A stretch of DNA of 64,000 nt from Pseudomonas sp. 2FG (GCF_005502935.1 NZ_SCMP01000011.1:111043-175042), one strand, 5' to 3'; shown: positions 1-11,432, counted from the first letter of the stretch. Notes: generated by a model from the letters alone, not told the origin. Numbers and translations are program-made.

Positions 1-49
1 CCCTGTCAAATAACAGCCACAGCCCCGGATCGAATTTCAGCGGTGGGGA

Positions 50-1584
<1,535 letters not shown>

Positions 1585-1656
1585 TGTAAACCGTCGATTT
1601 ACCCTGCAACCGTTTCCCTTAGCCCGCAGTACGCAGCCAGTCGGCAGGGCCCCGCG

Positions 1657-2226
1657 TTACAAGCGCACCTGCACCAGCGTTACCAGCCGTCCCAGCCGCT
1701 CGGCGAACTCATCGAGAAAACTGGCCTTGAAATGGCTGCCCACCCAGTTATTGAAAATAAAGCCCAGGTTGGAGAAGGCGCAGGGCTGGAGGAACATAAA
1801 CCCGTTGAGATCATCCTCATGACCGCACTCAGGGCAGGTGAAGTTATCGGTGTGGCCGGGCATCCACTCTTCCAGGCTGTCGAAAAGCGCCTCGCCGATT
1901 TCCCGGCGGCACTCGGGGCAGCCAGCTTCCTCCAGAAAGCCCTTATAAGGAGTGAAGATGCAGCGCTTGGTGACGATCTCCAGGCCATTACAGGCCTGAC
2001 CAAACGGCAGATAGTCGCTCAGTTCGGCTCCGACGGGGATATTCATCACCGCGCGCGCGCCCTCGGCGATGGCATAACCCATACGATTGCCGCCACGCGC
2101 ACAGGTGCTCGGCTGCGCCGCAACGATATTGCGCTGCACCAGCCAACGCAGGATCGAGCGGGCCTTGGCCTCATGGCCGGGGAAGGTAGAAATCTGCGGA
2201 ACGATGATGGACTGCTGCTGATTCAT
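1657..2226 (-). CDS. Conserved protein with two CPxC zinc-ribbon-like pairs
   Basis: A 189-residue soluble protein when started at the ATG at 2226 (MNQQQSII); an in-frame ATG at 2232 is also possible. It has two CPEC pairs in its middle third (GCPECRREIG and FTCPECGHED), spaced like a zinc ribbon, and no signal peptide or membrane segment. Pseudomonad homologues are, as I remember, often labelled sugar ABC transporter ATPase, but there is no Walker A motif, so I do not accept that name. It sits alone between guaB and the divergent xseA. Function unknown; metal binding is an inference from the cysteines. Confidence 0.75.
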   Translation of the reverse strand: MNQQQSIIVPQISTFPGHEAKARSILRWLVQRNIVAAQPSTCARGGNRMGYAIAEGARAVMNIPVGAELSDYLPFGQACNGLEIVTKRCIFTPYKGFLEEAGCPECRREIGEALFDSLEEWMPGHTDNFTCPECGHEDDLNGFMFLQPCAFSNLGFIFNNWVGSHFKASFLDEFAERLGRLVTLVQVRL

Positions 2227-2351
2227 GGGCATGGGCGCACTACAAAGCGGGAGTAGCGCGCAGTTTAACAGGCCACGGGCCAGCCCCCGCACGAGCCAAC
2301 TGCGCAAACACCACCTTTGGCCTGACGCACAAAGCCTTTATCATGCCTGCC

Positions 2352-3731
2352 ATGATTAAAGACCCCTTCCAGCGTCTCGGCCTCGATCGCGAAGTCCTTA
2401 CCGTCAGCCAACTCAACGGCCGCGCCCGCGTGTTGCTGGAGGACGTGTTCGCCAATATCTGGGTCGAGGGCGAAATTTCCAATCTGGCCAAACCCGCGTC
2501 CGGCCACCTCTACTTCACCCTGAAAGACAGCCAGGCGCAGGTACGCTGCGCCCTGTTTCGGCAGAACGCCGCGCGCGTGCGCCAGGCCTTACGCGACGGG
2601 CTGGCGGTCAAGGTGCACGGCAAGGTCTCGTTGTTCGAAGGCCGTGGCGACTATCAGCTGATTCTCGACAGCGTCGAACCCGCCGGCGATGGTGCCTTGC
2701 GCCTGGCGTTCGAGGCGCTGAAGGAGAAACTCAGCGCCGAAGGCCTGTTCGCCGCCGCACAGAAGATTCCACTGCCTGCGCACCCGCAAAGGATCGGCAT
2801 CATCAGCTCGCCGACGGGCGCGGTGATTCGCGACATCATCAGCGTGTTCCGCCGTCGCGCACCGCAGGTCCAGCTGACCCTGATCCCCTCCGCCGTGCAG
2901 GGCCGCGAAGCCATCGCGCAGATTGTCCGCGCCCTCGAACTGGCCGATGCCCGCGGCTTCGATGCGCTGATCCTGGCCCGTGGCGGCGGCTCGCTGGAAG
3001 ACCTCTGGTGCTTCAACGAAGAAGCCGTCGCCCGTGCGGTAGCCGCCTGCCGGACGCCAATCGTCAGCGCCGTCGGCCACGAGACGGATGTGTCGATCAG
3101 CGATTTCGTCGCCGATGTCCGCGCGCCCACGCCTTCCGCCGCCGCCGAGTTGCTGGCGCCGGACTCCAGCGACTTGCAGCAACGCCTGAACAGCCTGCAC
3201 CGCCGCTTGATCTTGCGCATTCAGGATCGCCTCGGTCGCGAGCGCCTGCGCCTGGAAGGCATCGCCCGACGCCTGCGCCATCCCGGCGAGCGCCTGCGCC
3301 AACACGCGCAGCGCCTCGATGATCTGGACATGCGCCTGCGCCGAGCCCTCGAACGGCAACTGAACAACCGCCGCGAACGCCTGGCCCGCCTCGATACACG
3401 CCTGGCGGCGCAGCATCCAGGACGCGTCCTGACCCTGCTGCGCCAACGCCTGGACAGCCTGGCCGAGCGCCTACCGCGGGCGATTCGTGAAGGCCTGAAA
3501 GAGCGCCGCCTGCAGTTGCAAAGCCAGGTGCAAACGCTGCACGCGATCAGCCCGCTGGCCACCCTTGGCCGCGGCTACAGCATCCTCCTCGACGACCGCG
3601 GCCAGGCGATCCGCAGCGCCGGACAAACCCGCCCCGGCCAGCGCCTGAAAGCCCGCCTAGGCGAAGGTGAACTGGACGTGCGCGTCGAGGACAATCATCT
3701 GACGCCGGTCACCCTTTCCCTACTCGATTGA
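2352..3731 (+). CDS. xseA: Exodeoxyribonuclease VII large subunit
   Basis: Large, catalytic subunit of exonuclease VII, which degrades single-stranded DNA together with several copies of the small subunit XseB (not in this window). The 459-residue protein begins with an OB-fold nucleic-acid-binding domain (WVEGEISNL...GHLYFTLKD). It continues with the catalytic core (GIISSPTGAVIRDI, ILARGGGSLEDLW, VGHETDVSISDFVAD) and a long charged coiled-coil region at about residues 250-400. An ATG three codons upstream (2343) is possible, but 2352 gives M-I-K-DPFQRLG, which matches the N-terminus I recall for pseudomonad homologues. Neither start has a strong ribosome-binding site. Confidence 0.95.
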   Translation: MIKDPFQRLGLDREVLTVSQLNGRARVLLEDVFANIWVEGEISNLAKPASGHLYFTLKDSQAQVRCALFRQNAARVRQALRDGLAVKVHGKVSLFEGRGDYQLILDSVEPAGDGALRLAFEALKEKLSAEGLFAAAQKIPLPAHPQRIGIISSPTGAVIRDIISVFRRRAPQVQLTLIPSAVQGREAIAQIVRALELADARGFDALILARGGGSLEDLWCFNEEAVARAVAACRTPIVSAVGHETDVSISDFVADVRAPTPSAAAELLAPDSSDLQQRLNSLHRRLILRIQDRLGRERLRLEGIARRLRHPGERLRQHAQRLDDLDMRLRRALERQLNNRRERLARLDTRLAAQHPGRVLTLLRQRLDSLAERLPRAIREGLKERRLQLQSQVQTLHAISPLATLGRGYSILLDDRGQAIRSAGQTRPGQRLKARLGEGELDVRVEDNHLTPVTLSLLD

Positions 3732-3737
3732 TACGCC

Positions 3738-3770
3738 GTCGGCGGATGAGAAAAGCCTCATCCGCCCGAC
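3738..3770 (+). repeat. Intergenic hairpin between xseA and the M23 peptidase gene
   Basis: Inverted repeat with arms GTCGGCGGATGAG and CTCATCCGCCCGAC, one bulged base and a short A-rich loop. It is not followed by a T-run, so it may be a transcript-processing or attenuation hairpin rather than a full terminator. It occupies most of the 65-bp gap, so the downstream gene could still be co-transcribed. Confidence 0.45.
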
Positions 3771-3796
3771 CCAGGCCTGAATTCAAGAAGAAATCC

Positions 3797-4627
3797 ATGC
3801 GCTTACTCATCGCCCTGCTGCTCTGCCTTGCCCTGCCCGTGCATGCCGAAGGCTTTATCAGCCGCCTGCTGAACAAGCCGGTGCCCGGCGGCGTCGCCGT
3901 GGTCGACCTCGGCACCGGCGGCAGCGCACCCACCGCCACCTATCAAGGCAAGCCGGTGCTGGTGGTGCACGAGGAAGCCAGGCGCTGGATTGCCATAGTC
4001 GGCCTGCCGCTGACGGTCAAACCCGGTAGCCAGCAACTCAGCGCCCAAGACGCCAGCGGCACACGCAACCTGAGTTTCAAAGTCGGCAGCAAGCATTACG
4101 CCGAACAGCGCATCACCCTGAAGAACCAACGCCAGGTCAACCCGAACCCCGCCGACCTGAAGCGCATCGAACGCGAACTGAGCGAGCAGACCCGCGCCTA
4201 CCAGAGTTTCAGCCCCGGCACGCCGAGCAACCTGCTGCTGGACAAACCGGTCAACGGCCCGCTCTCCAGCCGCTTCGGCCTACGCCGCTTCTTCAACGGC
4301 GAAGAGCGTAACCCCCACGCAGGCCTGGATTTCGCCGTAGCCGCCGGCACCCCAATCAAGTCCCCGGCGGCGGGCAAAGTGACCCTGATCGGCAATTACT
4401 TCTTCAATGGCAACACGGTGTTCGTCGACCACGGCCAAGGCTTTATCAGCATGTTCTGCCACCTGTCGAAAATCGACGTGAAGCTCGGCCAGCAACTGAG
4501 CCGTGGCGGCGTGATCGGACGCGTCGGCGCCACCGGCCGGGCGACCGGCCCGCATATGCACTGGAACATCAGCCTGAACGACGCCCGCGTCGACCCGGCC
4601 ATCTTTATCGGCGCCTTCCAGCCCTGA
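3797..4627 (+). CDS. Secreted M23-family metallopeptidase (peptidoglycan endopeptidase-like)
   Basis: A 276-residue protein starting at the ATG behind AAGAAG, giving a clean signal peptide (MRLLIALLLCLALPVHA, cleavage before EG). The N-terminal half is a beta-rich region. The C-terminal domain from about residue 155 is a LytM/M23 fold. Zinc and catalytic residues are visible: H174 and D178 in HAGLD, and H253/H255 in GPHMHW. This is the complete set of an active enzyme, unlike EnvC/NlpD-type proteins that have lost it. It probably cuts peptidoglycan cross-links in the periplasm. It lies 65 bp after xseA, separated by a hairpin. Confidence 0.9.
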   Translation: MRLLIALLLCLALPVHAEGFISRLLNKPVPGGVAVVDLGTGGSAPTATYQGKPVLVVHEEARRWIAIVGLPLTVKPGSQQLSAQDASGTRNLSFKVGSKHYAEQRITLKNQRQVNPNPADLKRIERELSEQTRAYQSFSPGTPSNLLLDKPVNGPLSSRFGLRRFFNGEERNPHAGLDFAVAAGTPIKSPAAGKVTLIGNYFFNGNTVFVDHGQGFISMFCHLSKIDVKLGQQLSRGGVIGRVGATGRATGPHMHWNISLNDARVDPAIFIGAFQP

Positions 4628-4659
4628 AGGCCGCATGGGCAAACCCGCTACCGAGTGCT

Positions 4660-4690
4660 AAAAGGCCGCGCAATTTGCACGGCCTTTTGC
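4660..4690 (+). terminator. Rho-independent terminator after the M23 peptidase gene
   Basis: Stem AAAAGGCCG (4660-4668) with CGGCCTTTT (4680-4688) around an 11-nt loop; the T-run is part of the right arm. Confidence 0.75.
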
Positions 4691-4899
4691 TTACTACAAC
4701 AGAATAAAATCTCAATAAACTCACATAAACGAACACTTATTCCATTTTTACAGCAATGCTTGCCAGCTTTCACCTCTATCGCTAGGGTTGGCAGCATGAA
4801 CATGGCCCGCAACCAAAGTGCTTAACAGCACGGCTCGCCCCTCTCTCTCGCTTTATCGGCTGGCCGCCCTTATCCGGCCACGACTAAAAGGATTGCCCC
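4691..4899 (+). other. leuA upstream region
   Basis: A 209-bp gap whose first 70 bp are conspicuously AT-rich. A weak promoter candidate is TTGCCA (4760-4765), 17 bp, TAGGGT (4783-4788). A short hairpin (TGGCCG 4861-4866 with CGGCCA 4875-4880) precedes the leuA ribosome-binding site AAGGA (4888-4892). A 9-codon ORF starts at 4797, but it has no leucine run, so a classical leucine attenuator is not supported. Confidence 0.4.
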
Positions 4900-6570
4900 A
4901 TGAGCATGCTCAAAGACCCGTCGAAGAAATACCGCGCCTTCCCGGCCATCGACTTGCCCGACCGCACCTGGCCGGCGAAGACCATCAGCGCGGTGCCGAT
5001 CTGGTGCAGCTCCGACCTGCGCGACGGCAACCAGTCGCTGATCGAACCTATGGATGCGGTGAAAAAACTGCGCTTCTGGAAGACCCTGGTCAAAGTCGGC
5101 GTGAAGGAAATCGAAGCGTCTTTCCCGTCCGCGTCGCAGACCGATTTCGACTTCGTGCGCAGCCTGATCGAAGACGGCCATATCCCGGACGACACCAGCA
5201 TCCAGGTCCTCACCCAGGCCCGCGAGGACTTGATCCAGCGCACCTTCGAGTCCTTGCGCGGCGCGAAAAAGGCCATAGTCCATCTGTACAACGCCACCTC
5301 GCCGTCCTTCCGCAAGATCGTCTTCAATCAAGACAAGCAGGGTGTGATCGACATCGCCGTGAACGCCGCCAAGTTGTTCAACCAACTGGCCGCACAGCAG
5401 CCGGAAACCCAGTGGACCTTCCAGTACTCACCGGAAACCTTCAGCGCCACCGAGCTGCCGTTCGCCGTGGAAGTCTGCAACGCGGTGCTCGACGTCTGGC
5501 AGCCGACGCCTGAGCGCAAGGTGATTCTCAACCTGCCGGCCACGGTGGAAGTCGCCACGCCGAATATCTATGCCGACCAGATCGAGTGGTTCGGCCGCAA
5601 CATCAGCCGCCGCGACAGCGTGCTGATCAGCCTGCACACCCACAACGACCGTGGCACCGGTGTGGCCGCCACCGAGCTGGGGCTGATGGCCGGTGCGGAT
5701 CGCGTGGAAGGCTGCCTGTTCGGCAACGGCGAACGCACCGGCAACGTCGACCTGGTCACCGTGGCGCTGAACCTGTACACCCAGGGCCTCGATCCACAAC
5801 TGGATTTCTCCGACATCGACGCCGTGCGCAAGGTGGTCGAAGAGTGCAACCAGATTCCGGTGCACCCGCGCCACCCCTATGTGGGCGACCTGGTGCATAC
5901 CGCGTTCTCCGGCTCGCACCAGGATGCGATCCGCAAGGGCTTCAGTCAGCAGCAGGCCGATGCGGTGTGGGAAGTGCCCTACTTGCCGATCGACCCGGCG
6001 GATATCGGCCGCAGCTACGAGGCGGTGATCCGCGTCAACAGCCAGTCCGGCAAAGGTGGCATCGCCTATCTGCTGGAGCAGGAATACGGCATCAACCTGC
6101 CGCGGCGCATGCAGATCGAGTTCAGCCAGGTGGTGCAGCGGGAAACCGATCGCCTGGGCCTGGAGATGAGCGCCCAGCAGATCTACCACCTGCTCGACCG
6201 CGAATACCTGCAAGCCACGGCGCCTTACGCGCTGAAGAGCCATCGCCTGCAGGAAGAGAACGGCACCAGTGCGGTGGATCTGGAAGTCAGCGCCCATGGC
6301 GAAACCCAGCACTGGCGCGGTATCGGCAAAGGCCCGCTGGAAGCCATGGTGGCCGGCCTGCCGGTTAGCGTGGAGATCATGGACTACTCCGAGCACGCCA
6401 TCGGCGCCGGCACCAACGCCAAGGCCGCGGCCTACCTCGAACTGCGCGTCAACGGCGGCCGCGCCCTGCATGGCGTCGGTATCGACGAGAACCTCACCAC
6501 CGCGAGCTTCCGCGCGCTGTTCAGCGCACTGAACCGAGCCTTGAGCCAGGCCGAAGCGCAAGCCGCCTGA
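4900..6570 (+). CDS. leuA: 2-isopropylmalate synthase
   Basis: Condenses 2-oxoisovalerate with acetyl-CoA, the first committed step of leucine synthesis. At 556 residues it is the long type (LeuA type 2). The N-terminal TIM barrel carries DLRDGNQS (residues 39-46; D42 is a metal ligand) and HTHNDRG (H246, H248). The C-terminal alpha/beta domain (about 440-556) is the leucine-sensing LeuA dimer domain, so feedback inhibition by leucine is expected. The start has AAGGA 7 bp upstream. It is monocistronic: the M23 gene before it has its own terminator, and a very strong hairpin follows. Confidence 0.97.
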   Translation: MSMLKDPSKKYRAFPAIDLPDRTWPAKTISAVPIWCSSDLRDGNQSLIEPMDAVKKLRFWKTLVKVGVKEIEASFPSASQTDFDFVRSLIEDGHIPDDTSIQVLTQAREDLIQRTFESLRGAKKAIVHLYNATSPSFRKIVFNQDKQGVIDIAVNAAKLFNQLAAQQPETQWTFQYSPETFSATELPFAVEVCNAVLDVWQPTPERKVILNLPATVEVATPNIYADQIEWFGRNISRRDSVLISLHTHNDRGTGVAATELGLMAGADRVEGCLFGNGERTGNVDLVTVALNLYTQGLDPQLDFSDIDAVRKVVEECNQIPVHPRHPYVGDLVHTAFSGSHQDAIRKGFSQQQADAVWEVPYLPIDPADIGRSYEAVIRVNSQSGKGGIAYLLEQEYGINLPRRMQIEFSQVVQRETDRLGLEMSAQQIYHLLDREYLQATAPYALKSHRLQEENGTSAVDLEVSAHGETQHWRGIGKGPLEAMVAGLPVSVEIMDYSEHAIGAGTNAKAAAYLELRVNGGRALHGVGIDENLTTASFRALFSALNRALSQAEAQAA

Positions 6571-6578
6571 AGCAGGCC

Positions 6579-6629
6579 GCGCTATAAAGCAAAACGCCGG
6601 GCAATGCCCGGCGTTTTGCTTTATAGCGC
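6579..6629. terminator. Bidirectional terminator with perfect 24-bp stem
   Basis: Left arm 6579-6602, loop AAT, right arm 6606-6629: all 24 pairs match. The core ACGCCGGGC/GCCCGGCGT is followed by TTTT on both strands. It lies between the convergent leuA and amidase genes and can stop both. Confidence 0.9.
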
Positions 6630-6632
6630 GCG

Positions 6633-7427
6633 TCAAGGCCTCAGATCGAAGCCATCGGCATCCAGATTGGCCGGGAAACGCTGACGGTAAGCCGCCAGCT
6701 CGGCAGCCGACAGGTTGACCCGGAAGACCCCATCGCCCTGCGCCACATCCAGCAGCGTCTCGCCCTGGAAATCCAGCACCTGGCTGTCGCCGCTATAGGC
6801 GAAACCCTTGCCGTCGGTGCCGACCCGATTGACCGCGGCCACATAACAGAGATTCTCGATCGCCCGCGCCGGCAACAGCCGGTTCCAATGCTGGCGGCGC
6901 GCGGCCGGCCAGTTGGCGGTGTAGAGCAACAAGTCGGTGTCCTGCGGATCACGGCTCCACACCGGGAAGCGCAGGTCGTAGCAAATCAGCGGGCGAATCC
7001 GCCAGCCTTTCAGCTCCAACTGCACCTGCCGTTCGCCCGGGCTGTAATGCTTGTGCTCGCCGGCCATGCGAAACAGATGGCGCTTGTCGTAGTGCAGCAC
7101 CTCGCCATCCGGGCGCGCCCACAGCAGGCGGTTGCGATGGCTGCCGTCCGCCGCCCGAATGATCACGCTGCCGGTCAGCACGGCGTTCAAGCGCTGCGCC
7201 TGCTCACGCAGCCAGGCGTAGGCGGCGCCCTCTTCCGGCTCGGCCAGAGCGGCCGAGTCCATGGAGAAGCCGGTGGTAAACATCTCCGGCAGGATGATCA
7301 GATCCGCGCCATGCGCCTGCTCGAGCAAGCGCTGGAAATGCGCATAATTGGCGGCCGGGTCATGCCAGGCCAGCGTGGTCTGGATCAGCGCCAGTTTCAG
7401 ATCGGGCAACGCACTCGGATCGCGCAT
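6633..7427 (-). CDS. Carbon-nitrogen hydrolase (omega-amidase/nitrilase superfamily)
   Basis: A 264-residue nitrilase-fold enzyme. The catalytic triad is visible: E48 (IILPEMF), K115 (HYDKRHLF) and C149 (LICYDLRFP). The likely substrate class is the omega-amide of 2-oxo acids, as in YafV/Nit2, which hydrolyses 2-oxoglutaramate or 2-oxosuccinamate. Its gene starts inside the last 31 bp of the upstream methionine aminotransferase gene, so the two are translationally coupled. That pairing fits methionine salvage: glutamine-dependent transamination yields 2-oxoglutaramate, which the amidase removes. The start at 7427 is chosen because the upstream extension lies within the neighbour. The substrate is an inference. 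Confidence 0.88.
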   Translation of the reverse strand: MRDPSALPDLKLALIQTTLAWHDPAANYAHFQRLLEQAHGADLIILPEMFTTGFSMDSAALAEPEEGAAYAWLREQAQRLNAVLTGSVIIRAADGSHRNRLLWARPDGEVLHYDKRHLFRMAGEHKHYSPGERQVQLELKGWRIRPLICYDLRFPVWSRDPQDTDLLLYTANWPAARRQHWNRLLPARAIENLCYVAAVNRVGTDGKGFAYSGDSQVLDFQGETLLDVAQGDGVFRVNLSAAELAAYRQRFPANLDADGFDLRP

Positions 7428-8563
7428 AGTTTTTCTGCCGCCTGACCCAGAGTCTCTTCGCGCTTGGCAAAACAGAACCGCACCAGGCGCAGATCCTTGG
7501 GCGCTTGTTGATAGAACACCGAGACCGGAATAGCCGCGACCCCGTGTTCGCGGGTCAGCCACTCGGCCATCGCCACATCATCCAAGTCTGGACGAATCAA
7601 TGAATAGTCGACCAGCTGGAAGAAGGTTCCCGCCGCCCGGGTAAAGCGAAATTTCGAGCCGGCCAACAGGTCGCAGAACAGGTCGCGCTTGGCCTGATAG
7701 AACGCCGGTAACTCGCTGACATGTTCCGGGTGCTCGGCCATAAAGTCCGCCAGCGCCCACTGCAGCGGGGTCACGCCACAAAAGCTGACGTACTGGTGCA
7801 CCTTGCGCAACTCGGCACTCAAGGCCGGCGGCGCCACCACGTAACCGGTCTTCCAACCCGTGACGTGGTAACTCTTGCCAAACGAGCTGACCACGAAGGC
7901 GCGCCGATACAGCTCTTCATGACTGAGCACGCTGTCGTGCTGGGCACCGTCGAACACCAGATGCTCATAGACCTCATCGCTGAGCAGGTAGATATCGCGC
8001 CCACGGATCAACTCGGCCAGGCGATCCAGATCCGCCCGGCTGATCAGCGCCCCACTGGGATTGTGCGGACTGTTGAGAATGATCAGGCGCGTGCGCGGGC
8101 TCAAGGCATCGCTGAGGCGCTGCCAGTCGAGCGCGAACGCCGGCTGGCTCAGCGGCACATGCACGCAGCGCCCGCCCGCCAACTCCACCGAGGGCTCGTA
8201 GCTGTCGTAACTGGGGTCGAAGACGATCACCTCATCGCCCGGCCGAATCAGCGCCTGGATGGCGCAGAAGATCGCCTGGGTCGCTCCCGGCGTGATGGTG
8301 ACCTCATGCTCGGCGCTGACGCTGCGGCCATAGCAGCGGGCAATCTTCGCCGCCACCTGCTCGCGCAGCGCCGGCAGGCCGGTCATTGGCGCGTATTGAT
8401 TATGGCCGGCCGCAACATGCCGACAGACCGCCTCACGCAGGGCCTGCGGGCCATCGAAATCGGGAAAGCCTTGAGAGAGATTCAGCGCGCCGACTTCTGC
8501 GGCGAGCTGGGACATGCGAGTAAAGATGGTGGTGCCGACATTTGGCAGTTTGCTGATGATCAT
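7397..8563 (-). CDS. Methionine aminotransferase (PLP-dependent, class I)
   Basis: A 388-residue fold-type I aminotransferase of the YbdL/MtnE-like group. Visible PLP residues are N168 in NSPHNPSG, D196 and Y199 in SDEVY, the Schiff-base lysine K230 in SSFGKS, and the following H-x-TGWKTGY. The family prefers methionine, phenylalanine and related hydrophobic or aromatic amino acids and often uses glutamine as amino donor. It is the first gene of a two-gene operon with the omega-amidase, which overlaps its 3' end. The ATG start gives the usual N-terminus (SKLPNVGTTIFTRMS). Confidence 0.88.
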   Translation of the reverse strand: MIISKLPNVGTTIFTRMSQLAAEVGALNLSQGFPDFDGPQALREAVCRHVAAGHNQYAPMTGLPALREQVAAKIARCYGRSVSAEHEVTITPGATQAIFCAIQALIRPGDEVIVFDPSYDSYEPSVELAGGRCVHVPLSQPAFALDWQRLSDALSPRTRLIILNSPHNPSGALISRADLDRLAELIRGRDIYLLSDEVYEHLVFDGAQHDSVLSHEELYRRAFVVSSFGKSYHVTGWKTGYVVAPPALSAELRKVHQYVSFCGVTPLQWALADFMAEHPEHVSELPAFYQAKRDLFCDLLAGSKFRFTRAAGTFFQLVDYSLIRPDLDDVAMAEWLTREHGVAAIPVSVFYQQAPKDLRLVRFCFAKREETLGQAAEKLCAIRVRCPI

Positions 8564-8674
8564 CGCGCCTTCCTTATTGACCCATCGCCGCAGCGCTTCG
8601 ACCCGCGACCGCAGCGCTTGGACACCGCGCCAGTCAACGACGCGGGTCCGGCAGGATAGCGGATCGTTCGCCCA

Positions 8675-8700
8675 TGAAAAAGGGCGCCAGCGGCGCCCTG
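8675..8700 (-). terminator. Rho-independent terminator after der
   Basis: On the minus strand AGGGCGCC (8692-8699) pairs with GGCGCCCT (8681-8688) and is followed directly by TTTTT (8676-8680). It ends the der-side transcript before the aminotransferase operon. Confidence 0.8.
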
Positions 8701-8741
8701 TTCAACTGCTCACGAGCCCGGCTCGCGGTCTCCACCGACTG

Positions 8742-10211
8742 TCAGCGCTTGTCTTTGCGCTTCTTGTCGGCTTTCTTATGGTGCGACATCAACCGGCGCT
8801 TCTTGTTGACCTGGCGATCGGTCAGGGTGTTCTTGTTGCCTTCGTACGGGTTTTCACCACCCTTGAACTCGATACGGATCGGCGTACCGACCAGTTTCAA
8901 TACGCGCCGATAGGTGTTCTCCAGGTAGCGGACGTAGGACTTCGGCACCTTCTCCACCTGGTTGCCGTGGATCACGATCAGTGGCGGGTTGGCCCCGCCC
9001 AAGTGGGCATAACGCAGCTTGATCCGGCGGTTATTGACCATCGGCGGCGCGTGCTCACCGACCGCATCCTCGAGGATCTGGGTCAGGCGGCTGGTCGGCC
9101 AACGGGTGATCGCCGACTTGAACGAGGCCTGCACCGACTGGTACAGATTGCCGACACCGGTACCGTGCAGCGCGGAGATGAAGTGAATGTCGGCGAAGTC
9201 GACGAAGAACAAGCGGCGTTGCAGCTCGGTCTTCACGTAGTCACGCTCACCCGGCTCCATGCCGTCCCACTTGTTCAACGCGATGACCAGCGCACGGCCG
9301 GTTTCCAGCGCGAATCCCAGCAGGTTGAGGTCGTGGTCGACCACGCCTTCACGGGCGTCCATGACGAAAATCACCACGTTGGCGTCTTTGATCGCCTGCA
9401 GGGTTTTCACCACCGAGAACTTCTCGACCTCTTCCGAGATCTTGCCGCGTTTGCGCACCCCGGCGGTGTCGATCAGCGTGTACTTCTCGCCGTTGCGCTC
9501 GAAGGGAATATAAATACTGTCGCGCGTGGTGCCGGGCTGGTCATAAACGATCACCCGGTCTTCACCGAGCATGCGGTTGACCAGGGTCGACTTGCCGACG
9601 TTGGGCCGACCGATGATGGCGATCTTGATGCCATCCTTCTCGCTCGGGCCGGGGATGCGCTTGGCTTCTTCGCCTTCGGCAACCACCTCACCCTCGAGCG
9701 GTTCGTCCTCGAGCGCATCCTTGGGGAATTCGGACAAGGCCGCTTCGAGCATCTGGCTGATACCACGACCATGGGCCCCGGCGATCGGCAAGGCGTCGCC
9801 CAGGCCCAGGGGGCTGAACTCGGCACGGGCCAGGTCCGGGTCGATGCTGTCGACCTTGTTCGCCACCAGGAAGCAACGCTTGTTGCGCTTGCGCAAGTGC
9901 TCGCCAATCATCTGGTCGGCGGCCGACATGCCGGCCTTGGCATCCACCAGGAACAGCACGGCATCGGCCTCTTCGATGGCCAGCAGCGACTGCTCGGCCA
10001 TTTTCGAGTCCATGCCATCTTCGTCACCGGAAATACCGCCGGTATCGATCAAGATGTAGGTTCGCCCTTGCCACTTAGCCTCACCGTACTGGCGATCACG
10101 GGTCAGACCAGACAGATCGCCGACGATAGCGTCGCGACTCCTAGTCAGGCGGTTAAACAGGGTGGACTTGCCGACGTTCGGGCGGCCCACCAGGGCGATT
10201 ACGGGAACCAT
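8742..10211 (-). CDS. der: Ribosome-associated GTPase Der (EngA)
   Basis: Essential GTPase of 50S subunit assembly. The 489-residue protein has the diagnostic tandem G domains: first P-loop GRPNVGKS at 9-16 with DTGG and NKVD (118-121), and second P-loop GRPNVGKS at 201-208 with DTAGVRKRG and NKWD. A KH-like C-terminal domain and a very basic tail ([11 protein letters not shown]) follow. An acidic linker at about 165-185 separates the two G domains. The start at 10211 gives [12 protein letters not shown]; the longer frame upstream runs into the bamB terminator. A terminator lies upstream, so it probably has its own promoter. Confidence 0.97.
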   Translation of the reverse strand: MVPVIALVGRPNVGKSTLFNRLTRSRDAIVGDLSGLTRDRQYGEAKWQGRTYILIDTGGISGDEDGMDSKMAEQSLLAIEEADAVLFLVDAKAGMSAADQMIGEHLRKRNKRCFLVANKVDSIDPDLARAEFSPLGLGDALPIAGAHGRGISQMLEAALSEFPKDALEDEPLEGEVVAEGEEAKRIPGPSEKDGIKIAIIGRPNVGKSTLVNRMLGEDRVIVYDQPGTTRDSIYIPFERNGEKYTLIDTAGVRKRGKISEEVEKFSVVKTLQAIKDANVVIFVMDAREGVVDHDLNLLGFALETGRALVIALNKWDGMEPGERDYVKTELQRRLFFVDFADIHFISALHGTGVGNLYQSVQASFKSAITRWPTSRLTQILEDAVGEHAPPMVNNRRIKLRYAHLGGANPPLIVIHGNQVEKVPKSYVRYLENTYRRVLKLVGTPIRIEFKGGENPYEGNKNTLTDRQVNKKRRLMSHHKKADKKRKDKR

Positions 10212-10235
10212 GCGGCCCCTCCACTCAATTTCAGA

Positions 10236-10271
10236 AAACACAAAGGCCGCTGCCGTCAAACGGCAGCGGCC
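10236..10271 (-). terminator. Rho-independent terminator after bamB
   Basis: An 11-bp perfect stem: GGCCGCTGCCG at 10245-10255 with CGGCAGCGGCC at 10261-10271, loop TCAAA. On the minus strand it is followed by TTTGTGTTTT. It separates the hisS-yfgM-bamB transcript from der. Confidence 0.8.
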
Positions 10272-10288
10272 GGACACTAGATCACAGC

Positions 10289-11428
10289 TTAGCGGATGGT
10301 CAGCGCGACCAGATCTCCGCTATTGCCGAAGGCATACAGCCAATCACCGACTACCAGCGGACGTGCACGCAACCCGTCGCTGTCGATACGTGTGCGGCCA
10401 ACGAAACGACCATCCACCTGGCTGACCAGGTGCAGATAACCTTCAAAATCGCCGAAGGCTACGTAACTGGAGAACACTTCCGGAGCCGACAGCTGGCGAC
10501 GAGCCAGAGCTTCGTTACTCCACAGCGCCGAGGCGGAGCGCTCGTCGACACTTTCAATGCTACCGTTGGCCAGGCTCACGTAAACGTTGCCGAGACCCTG
10601 GGCCAGACCGACGTTACTGGAGGCTTCGCGCTGCCAGAGAATGCGCCCGCTTTCCATGTCCAGCCCGGCAACGCGGCCCTGATAACTCACGACATAGAGC
10701 GTAGTGTCGGAAAGCACCAGACCGCCGTCGATATCGACCACGCGATCCAGCTCGGAACGGCCTTGCGGTACAGCCACACGCTGCTCCCACACCGGCAGAC
10801 CACGCTGAGTATCCAGCGCGATCACCTTGCCGCTGGACAGACCTGCAAACGCCAAGCGGTTGGTGACAATCGGCGCACCGGTGCCACGCAGGGTCAAGAC
10901 TGCCGGGGTGTTTTCGTAGATCCAGCGCTGCTTGCCGGTTGCCGCATCCAACGCGATCAAGCGGTCGTCCTGGGTCTGCACTACGACCACGTCACCGTTG
11001 GTAGCCGGCGCAGCCAGTACCTCACTGGTAACCCGCGCACGCCACTTTTCCTCACCGTTGGCAGCATCCAGGGCAATCACTTCGCCCTTCAGCGTGCCCA
11101 GCAGTACCAGGCCATAGCCCGCACCCACGGCACCCGAGACCGGCAAGTCGAGGTCTTGCTCCCAGAGCTTGTCGCCGCTGAAGCGGTTGAGTGCCAGCAC
11201 TTCGCCGTTTACGTCAGAGGCGAAGATATGATCGCCATCCACCGCGGGCACCAGCATATTGAAGGAGTCGCCCTGGCCATCGCCCACCGAGCGGCTCCAC
11301 TCTTTTTTCAGCTCGACTTCTTCGGTGAAGTCGGGCAGCTCGGCCGGTGGCAGTTCCTTCTTGCTATTGCTGCTGCAACCCGCGGCCAGAACGGCCAGGG
11401 CCAGCAGTGCGGCATATTTCCAGCGCAT
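10289..11428 (-). CDS. bamB: Outer membrane assembly lipoprotein BamB
   Basis: Periplasmic lipoprotein of the BAM complex, which inserts beta-barrel proteins into the outer membrane. It begins with a lipoprotein signal ([18 protein letters not shown], lipid on C18). It continues as an eight-bladed PQQ-type propeller with repeated motifs of the kind V-x-ALDAATGxxxW (for example [16 protein letters not shown] and [16 protein letters not shown]). The start at 11428 lies just after the yfgM stop. An ATG at 11440 overlaps that stop and abuts AAAGGGG, so it is an alternative. Its place after yfgM and hisS is typical. Confidence 0.95.
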   Translation of the reverse strand: MRWKYAALLALAVLAAGCSSNSKKELPPAELPDFTEEVELKKEWSRSVGDGQGDSFNMLVPAVDGDHIFASDVNGEVLALNRFSGDKLWEQDLDLPVSGAVGAGYGLVLLGTLKGEVIALDAANGEEKWRARVTSEVLAAPATNGDVVVVQTQDDRLIALDAATGKQRWIYENTPAVLTLRGTGAPIVTNRLAFAGLSSGKVIALDTQRGLPVWEQRVAVPQGRSELDRVVDIDGGLVLSDTTLYVVSYQGRVAGLDMESGRILWQREASSNVGLAQGLGNVYVSLANGSIESVDERSASALWSNEALARRQLSAPEVFSSYVAFGDFEGYLHLVSQVDGRFVGRTRIDSDGLRARPLVVGDWLYAFGNSGDLVALTIR

Positions 11429-11432
11429 CACG

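Noticed and set aside
1657..2226. Sugar ABC transporter ATPase as the function of the zinc-ribbon-like protein
   Set aside because: No Walker A, signature or Walker B motif is present; the name seems to be an inherited annotation error.
4797..4899. A leucine attenuator leader before leuA
   Set aside because: The 9-codon ORF at 4797 has no leucine. The GTG frame at 4818 has several leucine codons but runs far into leuA, unlike a leader peptide, and there is no terminator/antiterminator pair.
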